Shown here piece by piece: positions 10,109 to 18,408 of a DNA stretch of 64,000 nt. A model generated the notes under the pieces. The model saw only the letters and a list, made by a program, of their open reading frames with translations. It was not told the origin of the DNA and ran no database searches. Origin of the DNA: Streptomyces sp. Go-475 (GTDB lineage Bacteria > Actinomycetota > Actinomycetes > Streptomycetales > Streptomycetaceae); the NCBI RefSeq assembly GCF_003330845.1, contig NZ_CP026121.1, positions 1,550,001-1,614,000 of the forward strand. Direction: 5' to 3'. Position numbers and translations under genes: made by a program. The stretch's first letter is position 1. The number at the start of each line of letters is the position of its first letter.

Positions 10109-10795
10109 TCACGGTGCGCCCGCACCACCCCCGACGGGGGCCTCGTCGCCGGGAGGTTCCTCGCGCGGCACCAGGGACGTGAAGTCGCCGGTGTCACCGA
10201 GGCGGACGAGAAACGGTCGCAGTCGTGTGTAGCGGATCGCGGTGATGGAACACGGTTCAACGGAAATCCGCTGGAAGAGGTCCAAGTGAAGTCCGAGTGC
10301 GTCCGCCACGAGAGACTTGATGATGTCGCCGTGCGAGCACATGAGGTAGACGGCGTCGGCCCCGTGGTCGCGCTCCACGCGCGCGTTCCACTCGCGCACG
10401 GCCTCGGCTGCCCGCGTCTGCATGGCCCGCATCGACTCCCCGCCGGGGAACGCCGCCGCGGACGGGTGCGCCTGCACCACCTCCATCAGGGGCTCGTCCT
10501 TGAGTTCGGCGAGCTTGCGCCCGGACCAGTCGCCGTAGTGGCACTCGCCGATGCGCTCGTCGGTGTGGGGCGTCAGTCCCGGCCGCGCCCCGAGGAGGGG
10601 CTGAATCGTTTCCTGGCAGCGCTGGAGCGGGCTGGTGACGATCTCGGCCAGGGGCAGTTCGGCGAGGCGTCCGGGCAGCGCGGCGGCCTGCGCGGCGCCG
10701 CGTTCGTCGAGGGCGACGCCGGGTGTCCAGCCGGCGAGCAGTCCCTCGGTGTTGGCGGTGGAACGTCCGTGCCGGACCAGGATCAGCGTGGGCAT
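10109..10795 (-). CDS. Histidine phosphatase, phosphoglycerate mutase-like (MSMEG_4193 type)
   Basis: This 228-residue member of the histidine phosphatase superfamily starts MPTLILVRHGRST. The catalytic His is in the RHG motif at residue 9, and a second catalytic His lies in the late CSHGD motif. ATG 10795 gives the canonical beta strand just before RHG; the in-frame start at 10876 would add 27 residues and run into corA, which is divergent. The C-terminus is Pro/Gly-rich. It is first in the leftward mshC-linked set. The substrate is unknown; true glycolytic mutase activity is unlikely without the usual family length and insert. Confidence 0.82.
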   Translation of the reverse strand: MPTLILVRHGRSTANTEGLLAGWTPGVALDERGAAQAAALPGRLAELPLAEIVTSPLQRCQETIQPLLGARPGLTPHTDERIGECHYGDWSGRKLAELKDEPLMEVVQAHPSAAAFPGGESMRAMQTRAAEAVREWNARVERDHGADAVYLMCSHGDIIKSLVADALGLHLDLFQRISVEPCSITAIRYTRLRPFLVRLGDTGDFTSLVPREEPPGDEAPVGGGAGAP

Positions 10796-10856
10796 GCGCT
10801 CCAGCGTAGGCGCACGCGCGCGTGCCGTGTCGTTCGAGTGACGGGAGAACCGCTTC

Positions 10857-11852
10857 GTGATCGTCGACTGTGCCATCTACCGCGACGGACACCGGACGGA
10901 GGGCCCGGAGGACCTCTCCGACGCCCTGGGAGAGGCCCGCACGGCGGGCGGTTTCGTGTGGATCGGGCTGCATGAGCCGTCGGAGCGTGAATTCGACCAT
11001 GTGACCCGGGAGTTCGGCCTGCATCCGCTGGCCGTCGAGGACGCCCTCAAAGCCCACCAGCGGCCCAAGCTCGAGGTGTACGACGACTCGCTCTTCGTGG
11101 TGCTGAAGCCGGTGGCGTACGAGCCGGAGACCGACGCCGTTACCACCGGCGAGATCATGGTCTTCCTGGGCGAGGGGTTCGTCGTGACCGTCCGGCACGG
11201 CGAGGGCTCGCCGCTCAAGGCGGTACGGCAGCGTCTGGAGCAGGAGCCGGAGCTGCTGGGCAAGGGCCCCACCTCCGTCCTGTACGCGGTCGCCGACGCC
11301 ACCGTCGACCACTACCTGGACGTGGCGACCGAGCTGCAGGCCGACCTGGAGGGCCTGGAGGCGGAGGTCTTCTCCCCGGAGGACGGCGGCTCACGGCACA
11401 CGGCGTCCCGGATCTACGACTTCAAGCGGCAGGTCCTGGAGTTCCGCCGGGCGACCGGGCCGCTGGCCCTGCCGATGACCCGGCTGGCGGGCACGGCACC
11501 GTACGGCGTGGCCGTGCCGTTCGTCGACGACCGGGCCCGGCCGTTCTTCCGGGACGTCAGCGACCACCTCACCCGCGTGAACGAGTCGGTGGACGGCCTG
11601 GACCGGCTGGTGTCGGACATCCTCTCGGCGCATCTGGCCCAGATGAGCGTCCGGCAGAACGACGACATGCGGAAGATCTCCGCGTGGGCGGCCATGGCCG
11701 CGATCCCCACGATGCTCGCGGGGATCTACGGCATGAACTTCGAGCACATGCCCGAGCTGCGCTGGGTCTGGTCCTATCCGGCGCTCATCGCGCTGATGGC
11801 GTTGCTGGAGGTGCTGGTGTTCCGGCTGTTCAAGCGCCGCGGGTGGCTGTAG
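10857..11852 (+). CDS. corA: CorA-type magnesium/cobalt transporter
   Basis: This 331-residue membrane protein forms a homopentameric divalent-cation channel. The large N-terminal cytoplasmic domain is followed by two C-terminal transmembrane helices. The diagnostic YGMN motif (GMN at residues 292-294) closes TM1. The acidic loop (FEHMPEL) and TM2 follow, and the protein ends with the basic tail FKRRGWL. GTG 10857 follows a GGGAG RBS. It is divergent from the phosphatase gene with a 61-bp gap, and convergent with the ferritin-like gene, its stop 13 bp away with no obvious terminator. No Mg-sensing leader fits in the short upstream gap. Confidence 0.93.
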   Translation: MIVDCAIYRDGHRTEGPEDLSDALGEARTAGGFVWIGLHEPSEREFDHVTREFGLHPLAVEDALKAHQRPKLEVYDDSLFVVLKPVAYEPETDAVTTGEIMVFLGEGFVVTVRHGEGSPLKAVRQRLEQEPELLGKGPTSVLYAVADATVDHYLDVATELQADLEGLEAEVFSPEDGGSRHTASRIYDFKRQVLEFRRATGPLALPMTRLAGTAPYGVAVPFVDDRARPFFRDVSDHLTRVNESVDGLDRLVSDILSAHLAQMSVRQNDDMRKISAWAAMAAIPTMLAGIYGMNFEHMPELRWVWSYPALIALMALLEVLVFRLFKRRGWL

Positions 11853-11865
11853 GGAACGGGCCCGG

Positions 11866-12654
11866 TCAGGCGAACTCGGGTTCCGGGGAGGCCGGGCCGC
11901 CGAGGGCGTTGCGCCGCTCGGGCGCCTTCAGCGAGACCATCCGGCGCCAGCCGCCCAGCCGTTCGTACGCGTACACGGCGTGGATACCGGCCGCGAGCAC
12001 CGCCGACTTGGCCTTCGGCCAGCCGAGGACGCGGCCCATGTGCGCCATGACCGCGAGGCTGACGTCCCGGTAGATCCTGATCTCGGCGAGCGCGCACTCC
12101 CGCAGGGTCCGCTGGATGGCCCGGCCGTGGCCCGCGCGGGCGAGGCGCAGCAGTTCCTCGTGGCAGTAGGCGAGATGGTTGTCCTCGTCGTTGGAGATCT
12201 GCTTGACCGCGCGGCCGATGTCGGGGTGGTCGGCGAAGTGCTTGCGGAGCAGGTCCATCTGCTCGGAGGCGCGCTGCTCGGTGACCCTGCTGTGCGAGAG
12301 GTAGGTGACGATGTCCTGGACGGTGAGCCGCTCGTCGCGCCGCAGCTGCTCGTGCGCGAGGCCGATGCCGTTCTTCTCCAGGAGCATCGTGTAGTCGGTC
12401 TCCGGCGGGACCGGCACGGGATCGAGGCCACGCTTCTTCATCAGGGCGTTGAAGATCCGGCCGTGCTTGTCCTCGTCGGCGCCGTGCCGGGAGATCTTGG
12501 GCACGAGCTCGCGTTCGCCGTCGGGGACGAGTGCGGCGATGCGGGCGTTCTCCCAGCCGCCCTGGGACTCGCCGCTCGCGGCGATGGAACAGAACAGGGC
12601 GAAGGACTCGTCGTTCTCGAGGATCTCCTGGAACAGACTCTTGGCCGAAAGCAT
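11866..12654 (-). CDS. Ferritin-like domain protein
   Basis: This 262-residue, mainly helical protein carries ferritin-like di-iron motifs: ADEDKHGRIF and, later, NDEDNHLAYCHEE. Asp/Glu and His in these two helices are placed as in carboxylate-bridged di-iron proteins. ATG 12654 is preferred, with GGAAGAGG upstream; the longer 12939 start would add about 95 low-complexity residues overlapping the next gene. A Streptomyces ferritin-like family of this kind is annotated widely but its function is not established; oxidase or metal-storage roles are both possible. It has a private promoter in the 200-bp gap upstream and converges on corA. Confidence 0.7.
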   Translation of the reverse strand: MLSAKSLFQEILENDESFALFCSIAASGESQGGWENARIAALVPDGERELVPKISRHGADEDKHGRIFNALMKKRGLDPVPVPPETDYTMLLEKNGIGLAHEQLRRDERLTVQDIVTYLSHSRVTEQRASEQMDLLRKHFADHPDIGRAVKQISNDEDNHLAYCHEELLRLARAGHGRAIQRTLRECALAEIRIYRDVSLAVMAHMGRVLGWPKAKSAVLAAGIHAVYAYERLGGWRRMVSLKAPERRNALGGPASPEPEFA

Positions 12655-12856
12655 CGTGGGCACCTCTTCCCGCGCGCGTGCGCGTGCTGCAGGATCCGCA
12701 GGTTTCCGCGAAGAACGAGTCAAGTGCGGGGCGGGGGGTGCTGCAACAGGTGTACCGGACATCTCCGCCAAATGGAGGACGCGTCGGGACCGGGCCGGGA
12801 CTGTCCCCGGCGGTGCGGCGTAACCGGCCGGGGGCCCGGCGCGTTGTGCTGCGTGA

Positions 12857-12897
12857 CGGCCGTGGCGGGGAAGACCCCCGAGCCCCCACCACGGCCG
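12857..12897 (-). terminator. Terminator after the LLM-family gene
   Basis: CGGCCGTGG-C-GGGG (12857-12870) pairs with CCCC-A-CCACGGCCG (12884-12897), a 13-bp stem with one mismatch, starting 8 bp after the stop at 12905 on the minus strand. Confidence 0.8.
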
Positions 12898-12904
12898 CTG
12901 AACC

Positions 12905-13960
12905 TCAGGCGAGCCCGGCGCGCTCCAGGGCCTGCGCACCCGCGCGGAGCGAGGCGAGCCGCTCGTCGAGCGTGAAGCCCGCGGGCGCGAGGCTGAGGGT
13001 GGTCACGCCGGCCGCGGCATAGGCCTTCATCCGGTCGGCGATGCGGTCCACGGAACCGAGCAGGGTGGTGCTGTCGATGAGGTCCTGCGGAATGGCGGCC
13101 GCGGCGCCCTGCTTGTCGCCGGAGAGGTACTTCTCCTGAATCTCGGCGGCCTCCCGCTCGTACCCCATGCGCTGGGCGAGCCTGTTGTAGAAGTTCTGCT
13201 TGCTGCTGCCCATGCCGCCGACGTAGAGGGCGGTGTAGGGGCGGAAGGTGTCGGCGAGCGCGGCGATGTCCTTGTCGTCGCCGACGGCGAGCGGCAGGGT
13301 CGGGCAGACGTCGAACCCGTCGAGGGTCTTGCCGGCCTTCTCGCGCCCCGCCCGCAGGTACTTGATCGTCGTGTCCTCGAGGTGCTCGGCGGACGGGAAG
13401 ATCAGCAGGGCCCCTTCGGCGATCTCGCCGGTCTGCTCCAGGTTCTTCGGGCCGATCGCGGCGATGTACAGCGGGATGTGCTCGCGCTGCGGATGCACGG
13501 TCAGCTTGATGGGCTTGCCCGGGCCGCCCGGGAGCGGGAGCGTCCAGTGCTCGCCCTCGAACGACAGGCGCTCGCGGGTCATGGCCTTGCGGACGATCTC
13601 GACGTACTCGCGGGTGCGGGAGAGCGGCTTGTCGAACTTGACGCCGTACCAGCCCTCGGAGACCTGCGGGCCGGAGACGCCGAGGCCGAGGCGGAAGCGG
13701 CCGCCGGAGAGGGAGTCGAGGGTGGCGGCGGTCATGGCGGTCATCGCCGGCTGGCGGGCCGGGATCTGGAAGATCGCCGAGCCCACGTCGATGCGCTCGG
13801 TGTGGGCCGCGACCCAGGTGAGTACGGTCGCGGCGTCGGAGCCGTAGGCCTCGGCGGCCCAGCAGACGGCGTAGCCGAGCCGGTCGGCCTCCTGGGCGAC
13901 GGCCAGATTGTCCGCGTCCATTCCGGCACCCCAGTAGCCGAGGTTGATACCGAGCTGCAT
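12905..13960 (-). CDS. LLM-class F420-dependent oxidoreductase
   Basis: This 351-residue protein is of the luciferase-like monooxygenase fold (TIM barrel). The N-terminal MQLGINLGYWGAG, the RFRLGLGVSG segment and the late LLGSVDRIADRMKAYAAAGV are typical of the actinobacterial F420-binding branch. ATG 13960 follows AAGGGGA at good distance. The substrate cannot be deduced. Such proteins use F420H2 or F420 to reduce or oxidise diverse compounds in the cytoplasm. It stands alone: a strong terminator follows, and a divergent aldo/keto reductase gene starts 135 bp away. Confidence 0.85.
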   Translation of the reverse strand: MQLGINLGYWGAGMDADNLAVAQEADRLGYAVCWAAEAYGSDAATVLTWVAAHTERIDVGSAIFQIPARQPAMTAMTAATLDSLSGGRFRLGLGVSGPQVSEGWYGVKFDKPLSRTREYVEIVRKAMTRERLSFEGEHWTLPLPGGPGKPIKLTVHPQREHIPLYIAAIGPKNLEQTGEIAEGALLIFPSAEHLEDTTIKYLRAGREKAGKTLDGFDVCPTLPLAVGDDKDIAALADTFRPYTALYVGGMGSSKQNFYNRLAQRMGYEREAAEIQEKYLSGDKQGAAAAIPQDLIDSTTLLGSVDRIADRMKAYAAAGVTTLSLAPAGFTLDERLASLRAGAQALERAGLA

Positions 13961-14095
13961 GCCGCATCCCCTTACCGATCAGTAACTGCCTGGTCCGCAG
14001 ACCATAGCGCGGGCGCCACGGGCACTGCATGCCCGGGGAAATCCGTCGTCCACAGCCACCCACACGGCAGGTTATGGCCAGTAATCTCGGCGTTC

Positions 14096-15082
14096 ATGGA
14101 GCAGAGGCATCTCGGCCGCACCGGCCTGCGTGTGTCACGGATCGGGCTCGGCACCCTGACCTGGGGACGGGACACCGACGAGCACGACGCCGCGGACCTG
14201 ATGAAGACGTTCTGGGAAGCGGGCGGGACCCTCGTCGACACCGCGGACGTGTACGGCGACGGGGAGGCCGAGTACCTCCTCGGCAGGCTGATGGACGGCC
14301 TCGTGCCCCGGCGGGATCTCGTCATCTCGACCAAGGCCGGCAGCGTGCCCGACCCCGACCGCCGCTTCGACGGCTCCCGCGGCCATCTGCTCACCGCGCT
14401 GGACGCCTCGCTCTCCCGGCTCGGCACCGACTACGTCGACCTGTGGCACGTGCACGCCTTCGACCCGGACACCCCGCTGGAGGAGACCCTCCAGGCCCTG
14501 GACACGGCGGTCGCCAGCGGGCGGGCCCGCTACGCCGCCGTCTCCAACTTCTGCGGCTGGCAGCTGGCCAAGGCCGCGACCTGGCAGCTGGCCGCCCCCG
14601 GCACCCGGACCCGGCTGGCCGGGACACAGCTGGAGTACTCGCTGCTCCAGCGCGGCATAGAGCGCGAGGTCCTGCCGGCCGCGCTGGACCTCGGCATCGG
14701 GCTGCTGCCGTCCTCGCCGCTCGGGCGGGGCGTGCTGACGGGCAAGTACCGGGGCGACACGACCCCGCCGGACTCGCGCGGCGCCTCGGAGCACTTCGCG
14801 CCGTTCGTCGCTCCCTACCTCGACGACACGGCGAGCCGCATCGTGGACGCCGTGGCGACCGCGGCCGACGGGCTGGCCGTGACGCCGCTCCAGGTCGCCC
14901 TGGCGTGGGTCCGCGACCGGCCGGGCGTGGCCGCCCCCGTCGTCGGCGCGCGCAACGCGCAGCAGCTCACGGCGGCGTTGTCAGTGGAGACCCTTAGTCT
15001 TCCTGACGAGATCTGCCGGGCTCTCGACGATGTGTCGGCGCCCGTGCACCGCTATCCCGATCACGACTGGAGCACGCTGTGA
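14096..15082 (+). CDS. Aldo/keto reductase
   Basis: This 328-residue NADPH-dependent aldo/keto reductase has a TIM barrel. The catalytic tetrad is recognisable: D48, Y53 (VDTADVYGDGE), K80 (STKAGS) and H120 (DLWHVHAFD). The C-terminal half includes the PSSPLGRGVLTGKY cofactor loop. The first ATG giving the canonical MEQRHLGRTGLRVSRIGLGT start is at 14096; longer in-frame openings upstream run antisense through the LLM gene. Its stop overlaps the start of the next gene by four bases (GTGA), so the two are translationally coupled. The substrate is unknown. Confidence 0.9.
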   Translation: MEQRHLGRTGLRVSRIGLGTLTWGRDTDEHDAADLMKTFWEAGGTLVDTADVYGDGEAEYLLGRLMDGLVPRRDLVISTKAGSVPDPDRRFDGSRGHLLTALDASLSRLGTDYVDLWHVHAFDPDTPLEETLQALDTAVASGRARYAAVSNFCGWQLAKAATWQLAAPGTRTRLAGTQLEYSLLQRGIEREVLPAALDLGIGLLPSSPLGRGVLTGKYRGDTTPPDSRGASEHFAPFVAPYLDDTASRIVDAVATAADGLAVTPLQVALAWVRDRPGVAAPVVGARNAQQLTAALSVETLSLPDEICRALDDVSAPVHRYPDHDWSTL

Positions 15083-17286
15083 GCACGGAGCCCGAGACCA
15101 CGGAGGACGCCGAGCCGGGGGCGCCGGGCGCCGAGAACCCTCCGGCCGGTGCTGCCGAGGGCGAGGGCGGTGAGGCCGGTGCTGAAGCCGGTGCCGGGCA
15201 GCTGTCCGAGGCCGAGGCCGAGCTGCGCGCCCAGCAGATCGAGCGGGAGCGCATCGCGCAGCGGAAGGCCGAGAAGAAGGCGCCGATCGAGGCCGGCGCC
15301 AAGCTGAGCGGCACGGCCGCCGATCTGCTCGCGGCCGTCCGGGCCGTGGAGAGCGGCGAGAAGCCCGCGGCCACGGTGTTCGCCGAGCCCGAGCCGGCCC
15401 CCCGGCGCTCCGCCCCGGAGCCGGTACGGCGGCCGCAGCCGGTGGCGGCCGAGACCGTCGCCGCGTCGGCCACCCCCGCCCCCGAGGCGGTGCAGGCCGT
15501 GCGGCGGGTGCTCGCCGAGGGCGGCGCCCCGGAGGCGCTCGCACCGCAGGCGGCCGGGGCGCTGGGCGAGGGCGCGGACGAGCTGCTGCGGGCGGATCCC
15601 TGGCAGTTGCTGCGGATCGCCGGCGTGCGGCCCGAGCAGGCCGACGGCTTCGCGCGGGCGCTGCTCGGCGCCGAGTGCGGCCCGGACGACGAGCGGCGGG
15701 GCCGGGCGGTCACCGTCTGGCTCCTGGAGCAGGCGGCGCTGGCCGGGCACACCGCCCTGGAACTGCCGGCGCTCCTCGCGGCCCTGGCCCAGCGGGGCGT
15801 GCCGGACCCCGACAGCGCCGTGCAGGCCACGCTCGCGGAGGGCGAGGCGCTGGTCTTCCAGGACGCCCTGGAGGAGCCCGGCGCTCCGGCCCCGGTCCCG
15901 GCCCCGGCGGAGGAGGAAGACGCGGACGAGGAGCGCCCGGTCCGGGTCCTGGTCGGACTGGAGCGGTACGCGCTGGCGGAGGAGAGCCTGGCCGACGGCC
16001 TGGCCCGGCTGGTCAACTCGGTGCCCAAGCAGGACGGTCCGGCCGAGGAGTGGGAGCGGGCCGCCGCCGCGGCCCAGGGGTCGACGGCGGAGCTGATCCG
16101 CGCGGTCGCCGGCCACGGCTTGGTGCTGCACACCGGCGGGGAGGCGTCGCTGGCGGAGCCGGCGGCGCTGCTCACCACCGCGCGCTCCCTCGGCCTGCGC
16201 GCCTGGGCCGCCGCCCACAGCCCGATCGGCCGCACCCGCTTCGCCGCCCTGCTGCGGCGGTGCGGCCGGGCGGCGGACGCCCCCGAGCGAGCCGGCGAGG
16301 CCGCCACCGCCGGCTCGCCCGCCGCCACCGACTCCCCCGTCGCCACCGTCGCCGGGCTGCTGGCCGGTCTCGAAGGGCCGGGCCGGGACGCCGACGGGGC
16401 CCTGGACCTCGATCTGCTCGTCGTGCTCGACGCGCCGCAGCTGGACGTCGAGACGGCGGCGCTGCTGACGGAGTCCCTGCCGGACGGGGCGCGGCTGCTG
16501 CTGTCCGGGGATCCGGCGGTGCTGTGGTCCGTCGGCCCGGGGCGGGTGTTCGCGGATCTGCTCGCGGCGCGGATCTGCCCGCAGGTCGCCTCGCGGCTGC
16601 CGGATCCCGGGCCGCTGGGCGAGCTGGTCTCCGGTATCGGTGTCGGCGAGCTGAACCAGGTGGAGGCGCCCGGCAAGGAGGTCGTGATCGTGCCGGTGCG
16701 GGACGCGGGCGAGGCCGTGCACCGGACCGTGCAGCTCGTCGTGGACTCGGTGCCGCGGGCGATCGGCGTACCGGCCGAGGAGACGCAGGTGATCACGCCG
16801 GGGCACGGCGGTGCCGTCGGCACGCGCGCGCTCAACGCCGCGTTGAAGGAGCGGCTCAACCCGGGGCCGGGCCGCTTCGGCGGCTTCGACCCCGGTGACC
16901 GGATCGTCCACTCCCCCGTCCCGGGGCGGGCGCTGCCGGGCCGGGTGGTGAAGGCGGACGCCGAGGGGCTGCATCTGTCGTGCGCGGGCGAGACCGTCGT
17001 CGTCCCGAAGGAGCGGGTGGAGCAGTCCGTGCGGCACGGGTGGGCCATGACCGCGCACCAGGCGGTGGGCAGCCGGTGGCCCGCGGTGGTCGTCGTGCTG
17101 CCGGGAGACGCGGCGCAGGCCCTCAGCCGGCCGTGGGTGTACACGGCGTTCGGGCGGGCGGACCGCCATCTGTCCGTCGTGCACGGCGTGGAGCAGGCGC
17201 TGCCCAGGGCGGTGGCCGAGGTTCCGGCCAAGCCCCGCACGACCCGGCTTCGTGTGCTGCTCGCGCCGCAGGTCGCCGGAGAGTGA
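15079..17286 (+). CDS. RecD2-like helicase relative with degenerate ATPase motifs
   Basis: This 735-residue protein has the layout of RecD2-type helicases. An acidic/Ala-rich leader (1-130) precedes a helix-hairpin-helix region (about 130-210), then two RecA-like lobes. The ATPase residues look lost. Where Walker A is expected the sequence reads VAGHGLVLHTGGEASLAEP (about 343-361), with no GKT/S. Walker B reads LLVVLDAPQLD without the DE pair. Motif III-like SGDPAVLWSVGPGRVFADLL is kept near 475. Motif VI reads YTAFGRADRHLSVV near 690. It is coupled to the aldo/keto reductase by a 4-bp overlap and closed by a terminator. Annotation pipelines usually name it helix-hairpin-helix protein. A DNA-binding role without helicase activity is inferred. 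Confidence 0.7.
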   Translation: MSTEPETTEDAEPGAPGAENPPAGAAEGEGGEAGAEAGAGQLSEAEAELRAQQIERERIAQRKAEKKAPIEAGAKLSGTAADLLAAVRAVESGEKPAATVFAEPEPAPRRSAPEPVRRPQPVAAETVAASATPAPEAVQAVRRVLAEGGAPEALAPQAAGALGEGADELLRADPWQLLRIAGVRPEQADGFARALLGAECGPDDERRGRAVTVWLLEQAALAGHTALELPALLAALAQRGVPDPDSAVQATLAEGEALVFQDALEEPGAPAPVPAPAEEEDADEERPVRVLVGLERYALAEESLADGLARLVNSVPKQDGPAEEWERAAAAAQGSTAELIRAVAGHGLVLHTGGEASLAEPAALLTTARSLGLRAWAAAHSPIGRTRFAALLRRCGRAADAPERAGEAATAGSPAATDSPVATVAGLLAGLEGPGRDADGALDLDLLVVLDAPQLDVETAALLTESLPDGARLLLSGDPAVLWSVGPGRVFADLLAARICPQVASRLPDPGPLGELVSGIGVGELNQVEAPGKEVVIVPVRDAGEAVHRTVQLVVDSVPRAIGVPAEETQVITPGHGGAVGTRALNAALKERLNPGPGRFGGFDPGDRIVHSPVPGRALPGRVVKADAEGLHLSCAGETVVVPKERVEQSVRHGWAMTAHQAVGSRWPAVVVVLPGDAAQALSRPWVYTAFGRADRHLSVVHGVEQALPRAVAEVPAKPRTTRLRVLLAPQVAGE

Positions 17287-17329
17287 CGACGGCGGTGGTC
17301 ACGGGCCGGTCCCGTGACCACCGCCGTCG
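17287..17329. terminator. Strong bidirectional terminator
   Basis: A perfect 19-bp stem, 17287-17305 with 17311-17329, has a CCGGT loop. It starts directly at the stop of the RecD-like gene and lies 17 bp from the stop of the convergent gene. Confidence 0.9.
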
Positions 17330-17345
17330 GGTGGCCGGCGCGCGC

Positions 17346-18080
17346 TCAGCGACGGTCCGCGTCGAGCGGCTCCAGATCCTCGTCCTCGTCGAGGTCCGTA
17401 TCGAGGTCGGTGTCGAGGTCGTCCTCCTCCAGGTCCTCCCCGTCGTCGTCCTCGTCGTCCTCGTCGTCGACGTCGTCGATCTCGTCGTCGAAGACGGCGC
17501 TGACGTCGAAGCGGCACACCACCTGCTGCGCGTCGACCTGCTCGAACGGCGCCTCCAGCCACTCGCCGGGCTCGGCCGGTTCGTCCGCCGCCGTCACCCA
17601 GAGCGTGGAGTCGCCCTCCTCCAGACCGAACTCCTTGTGCCGGGAGGCGATCTCGTCCGGCTCGAACTCGCCGAACAGCAGTCCCAGCGCCCCGTGGACG
17701 GTCCCGGAGGCCGGGGATCCGTCGTCGCCGTCCGCCGCCTCGATCCGCTGGGCGTGCGCCAGCAGCCGCTGTGGCTCGGCGACGGCGTAGTCGCGGCGGA
17801 TCAGTACGCTCAGCGCGTTCGGTTCCTCGGGGCCCGTGTACGGGGGCAGCGCGTCCTCCGCACCGGGGATCTCGAAGGGGGTGACCTCGTCATAGCGGTC
17901 GTAGAGCAGTTCGTCGTACACCTCTGCGGCCGCGGCCAGCTGGTTGAACGCCTCGTAGACGGCCGGGTCGTCCTCCCCCGACCTGCGTTCGACCGCGGCC
18001 AGGTGGCGGTCGAGCGCGGTCTTGACCGCCTCGGCGGCGGCGCGTACCTCGGCAGCGGTGGGCTGCGCAGCATCAGACAT
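17346..18080 (-). CDS. Conserved actinobacterial protein with acidic repeat tail
   Basis: This 244-residue protein has no recognised function. Residues 1-190 look globular and mostly helical (AAAEAVKTALDRHLAAVERRSG near the N-terminus). The last 45 residues are almost only Asp and Glu with short repeats (DDEDDEDDDGEDLEEDDLDT, DLDTDLDEDEDLEPLD), a likely disordered polyanion. ATG 18080 gives MSDAAQPTAAEVR; no clear Shine-Dalgarno is seen, so a leaderless transcript is possible. The longer start at 18191 overlaps the divergent DUF5703 gene and is rejected. It converges on the RecD-like gene. Confidence 0.7.
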   Translation of the reverse strand: MSDAAQPTAAEVRAAAEAVKTALDRHLAAVERRSGEDDPAVYEAFNQLAAAAEVYDELLYDRYDEVTPFEIPGAEDALPPYTGPEEPNALSVLIRRDYAVAEPQRLLAHAQRIEAADGDDGSPASGTVHGALGLLFGEFEPDEIASRHKEFGLEEGDSTLWVTAADEPAEPGEWLEAPFEQVDAQQVVCRFDVSAVFDDEIDDVDDEDDEDDDGEDLEEDDLDTDLDTDLDEDEDLEPLDADRR

Positions 18081-18127
18081 AGTGCAGACGCTATCCGTAC
18101 CGGGCCCCAGCCCGCACAATAGATGCG

Positions 18128-18316
18128 ATGCCGGAATACGAATTTGTCGACGTGTACGTGCCTCGCGGGGTCTCCCGCAAGGAGACGGCACGTCTGCTGA
18201 CCGACCACGCCGAGTACGGACACTGGGAGTTGTACCGTCTGAGCCTGCTGCGGGACGGCAGCCGCAAGGTGCGGTTGCGCCGGCGGATCATCCGCCAGGT
18301 ACGGGCCACGTGGTGA
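18128..18316 (+). CDS. Small DUF5703 family protein
   Basis: This 62-residue basic protein (MPEYEFVDVYVPRGVSRKETARLL...) is of a conserved streptomycete family of unknown function. The sequence suggests a small alpha/beta fold with a very basic C-terminus (SRKVRLRRRIIRQVRATW), which could contact nucleic acid. It is divergent from the acidic-tail protein 47 bp away. The pairing of a highly acidic and a highly basic product across one short promoter region is notable. It ends 44 bp before a strong terminator. Confidence 0.8.
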   Translation: MPEYEFVDVYVPRGVSRKETARLLTDHAEYGHWELYRLSLLRDGSRKVRLRRRIIRQVRATW

Positions 18317-18360
18317 GCTGAGTCGGTGCACTGGAAGAAGGCCGGGAGAAGGCATACACG

Positions 18361-18392
18361 GGAGCGGGCCCCGCGGTCGCGGGGCCCGCTCC
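18361..18392. terminator. Bidirectional terminator before chpC
   Basis: GGAGCGGGCCCCGCG (18361-18375) pairs perfectly with 18378-18392. It lies between the DUF5703 stop and the convergent chpC stop. Confidence 0.85.
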
Positions 18393-18408
18393 GTGTGCGG
18401 GGGGTCTG

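Noticed and set aside
10796..10856. Mg-sensing riboswitch before corA
   Set aside because: The gap to the divergent gene is only 61 bp and shows no long structured leader.
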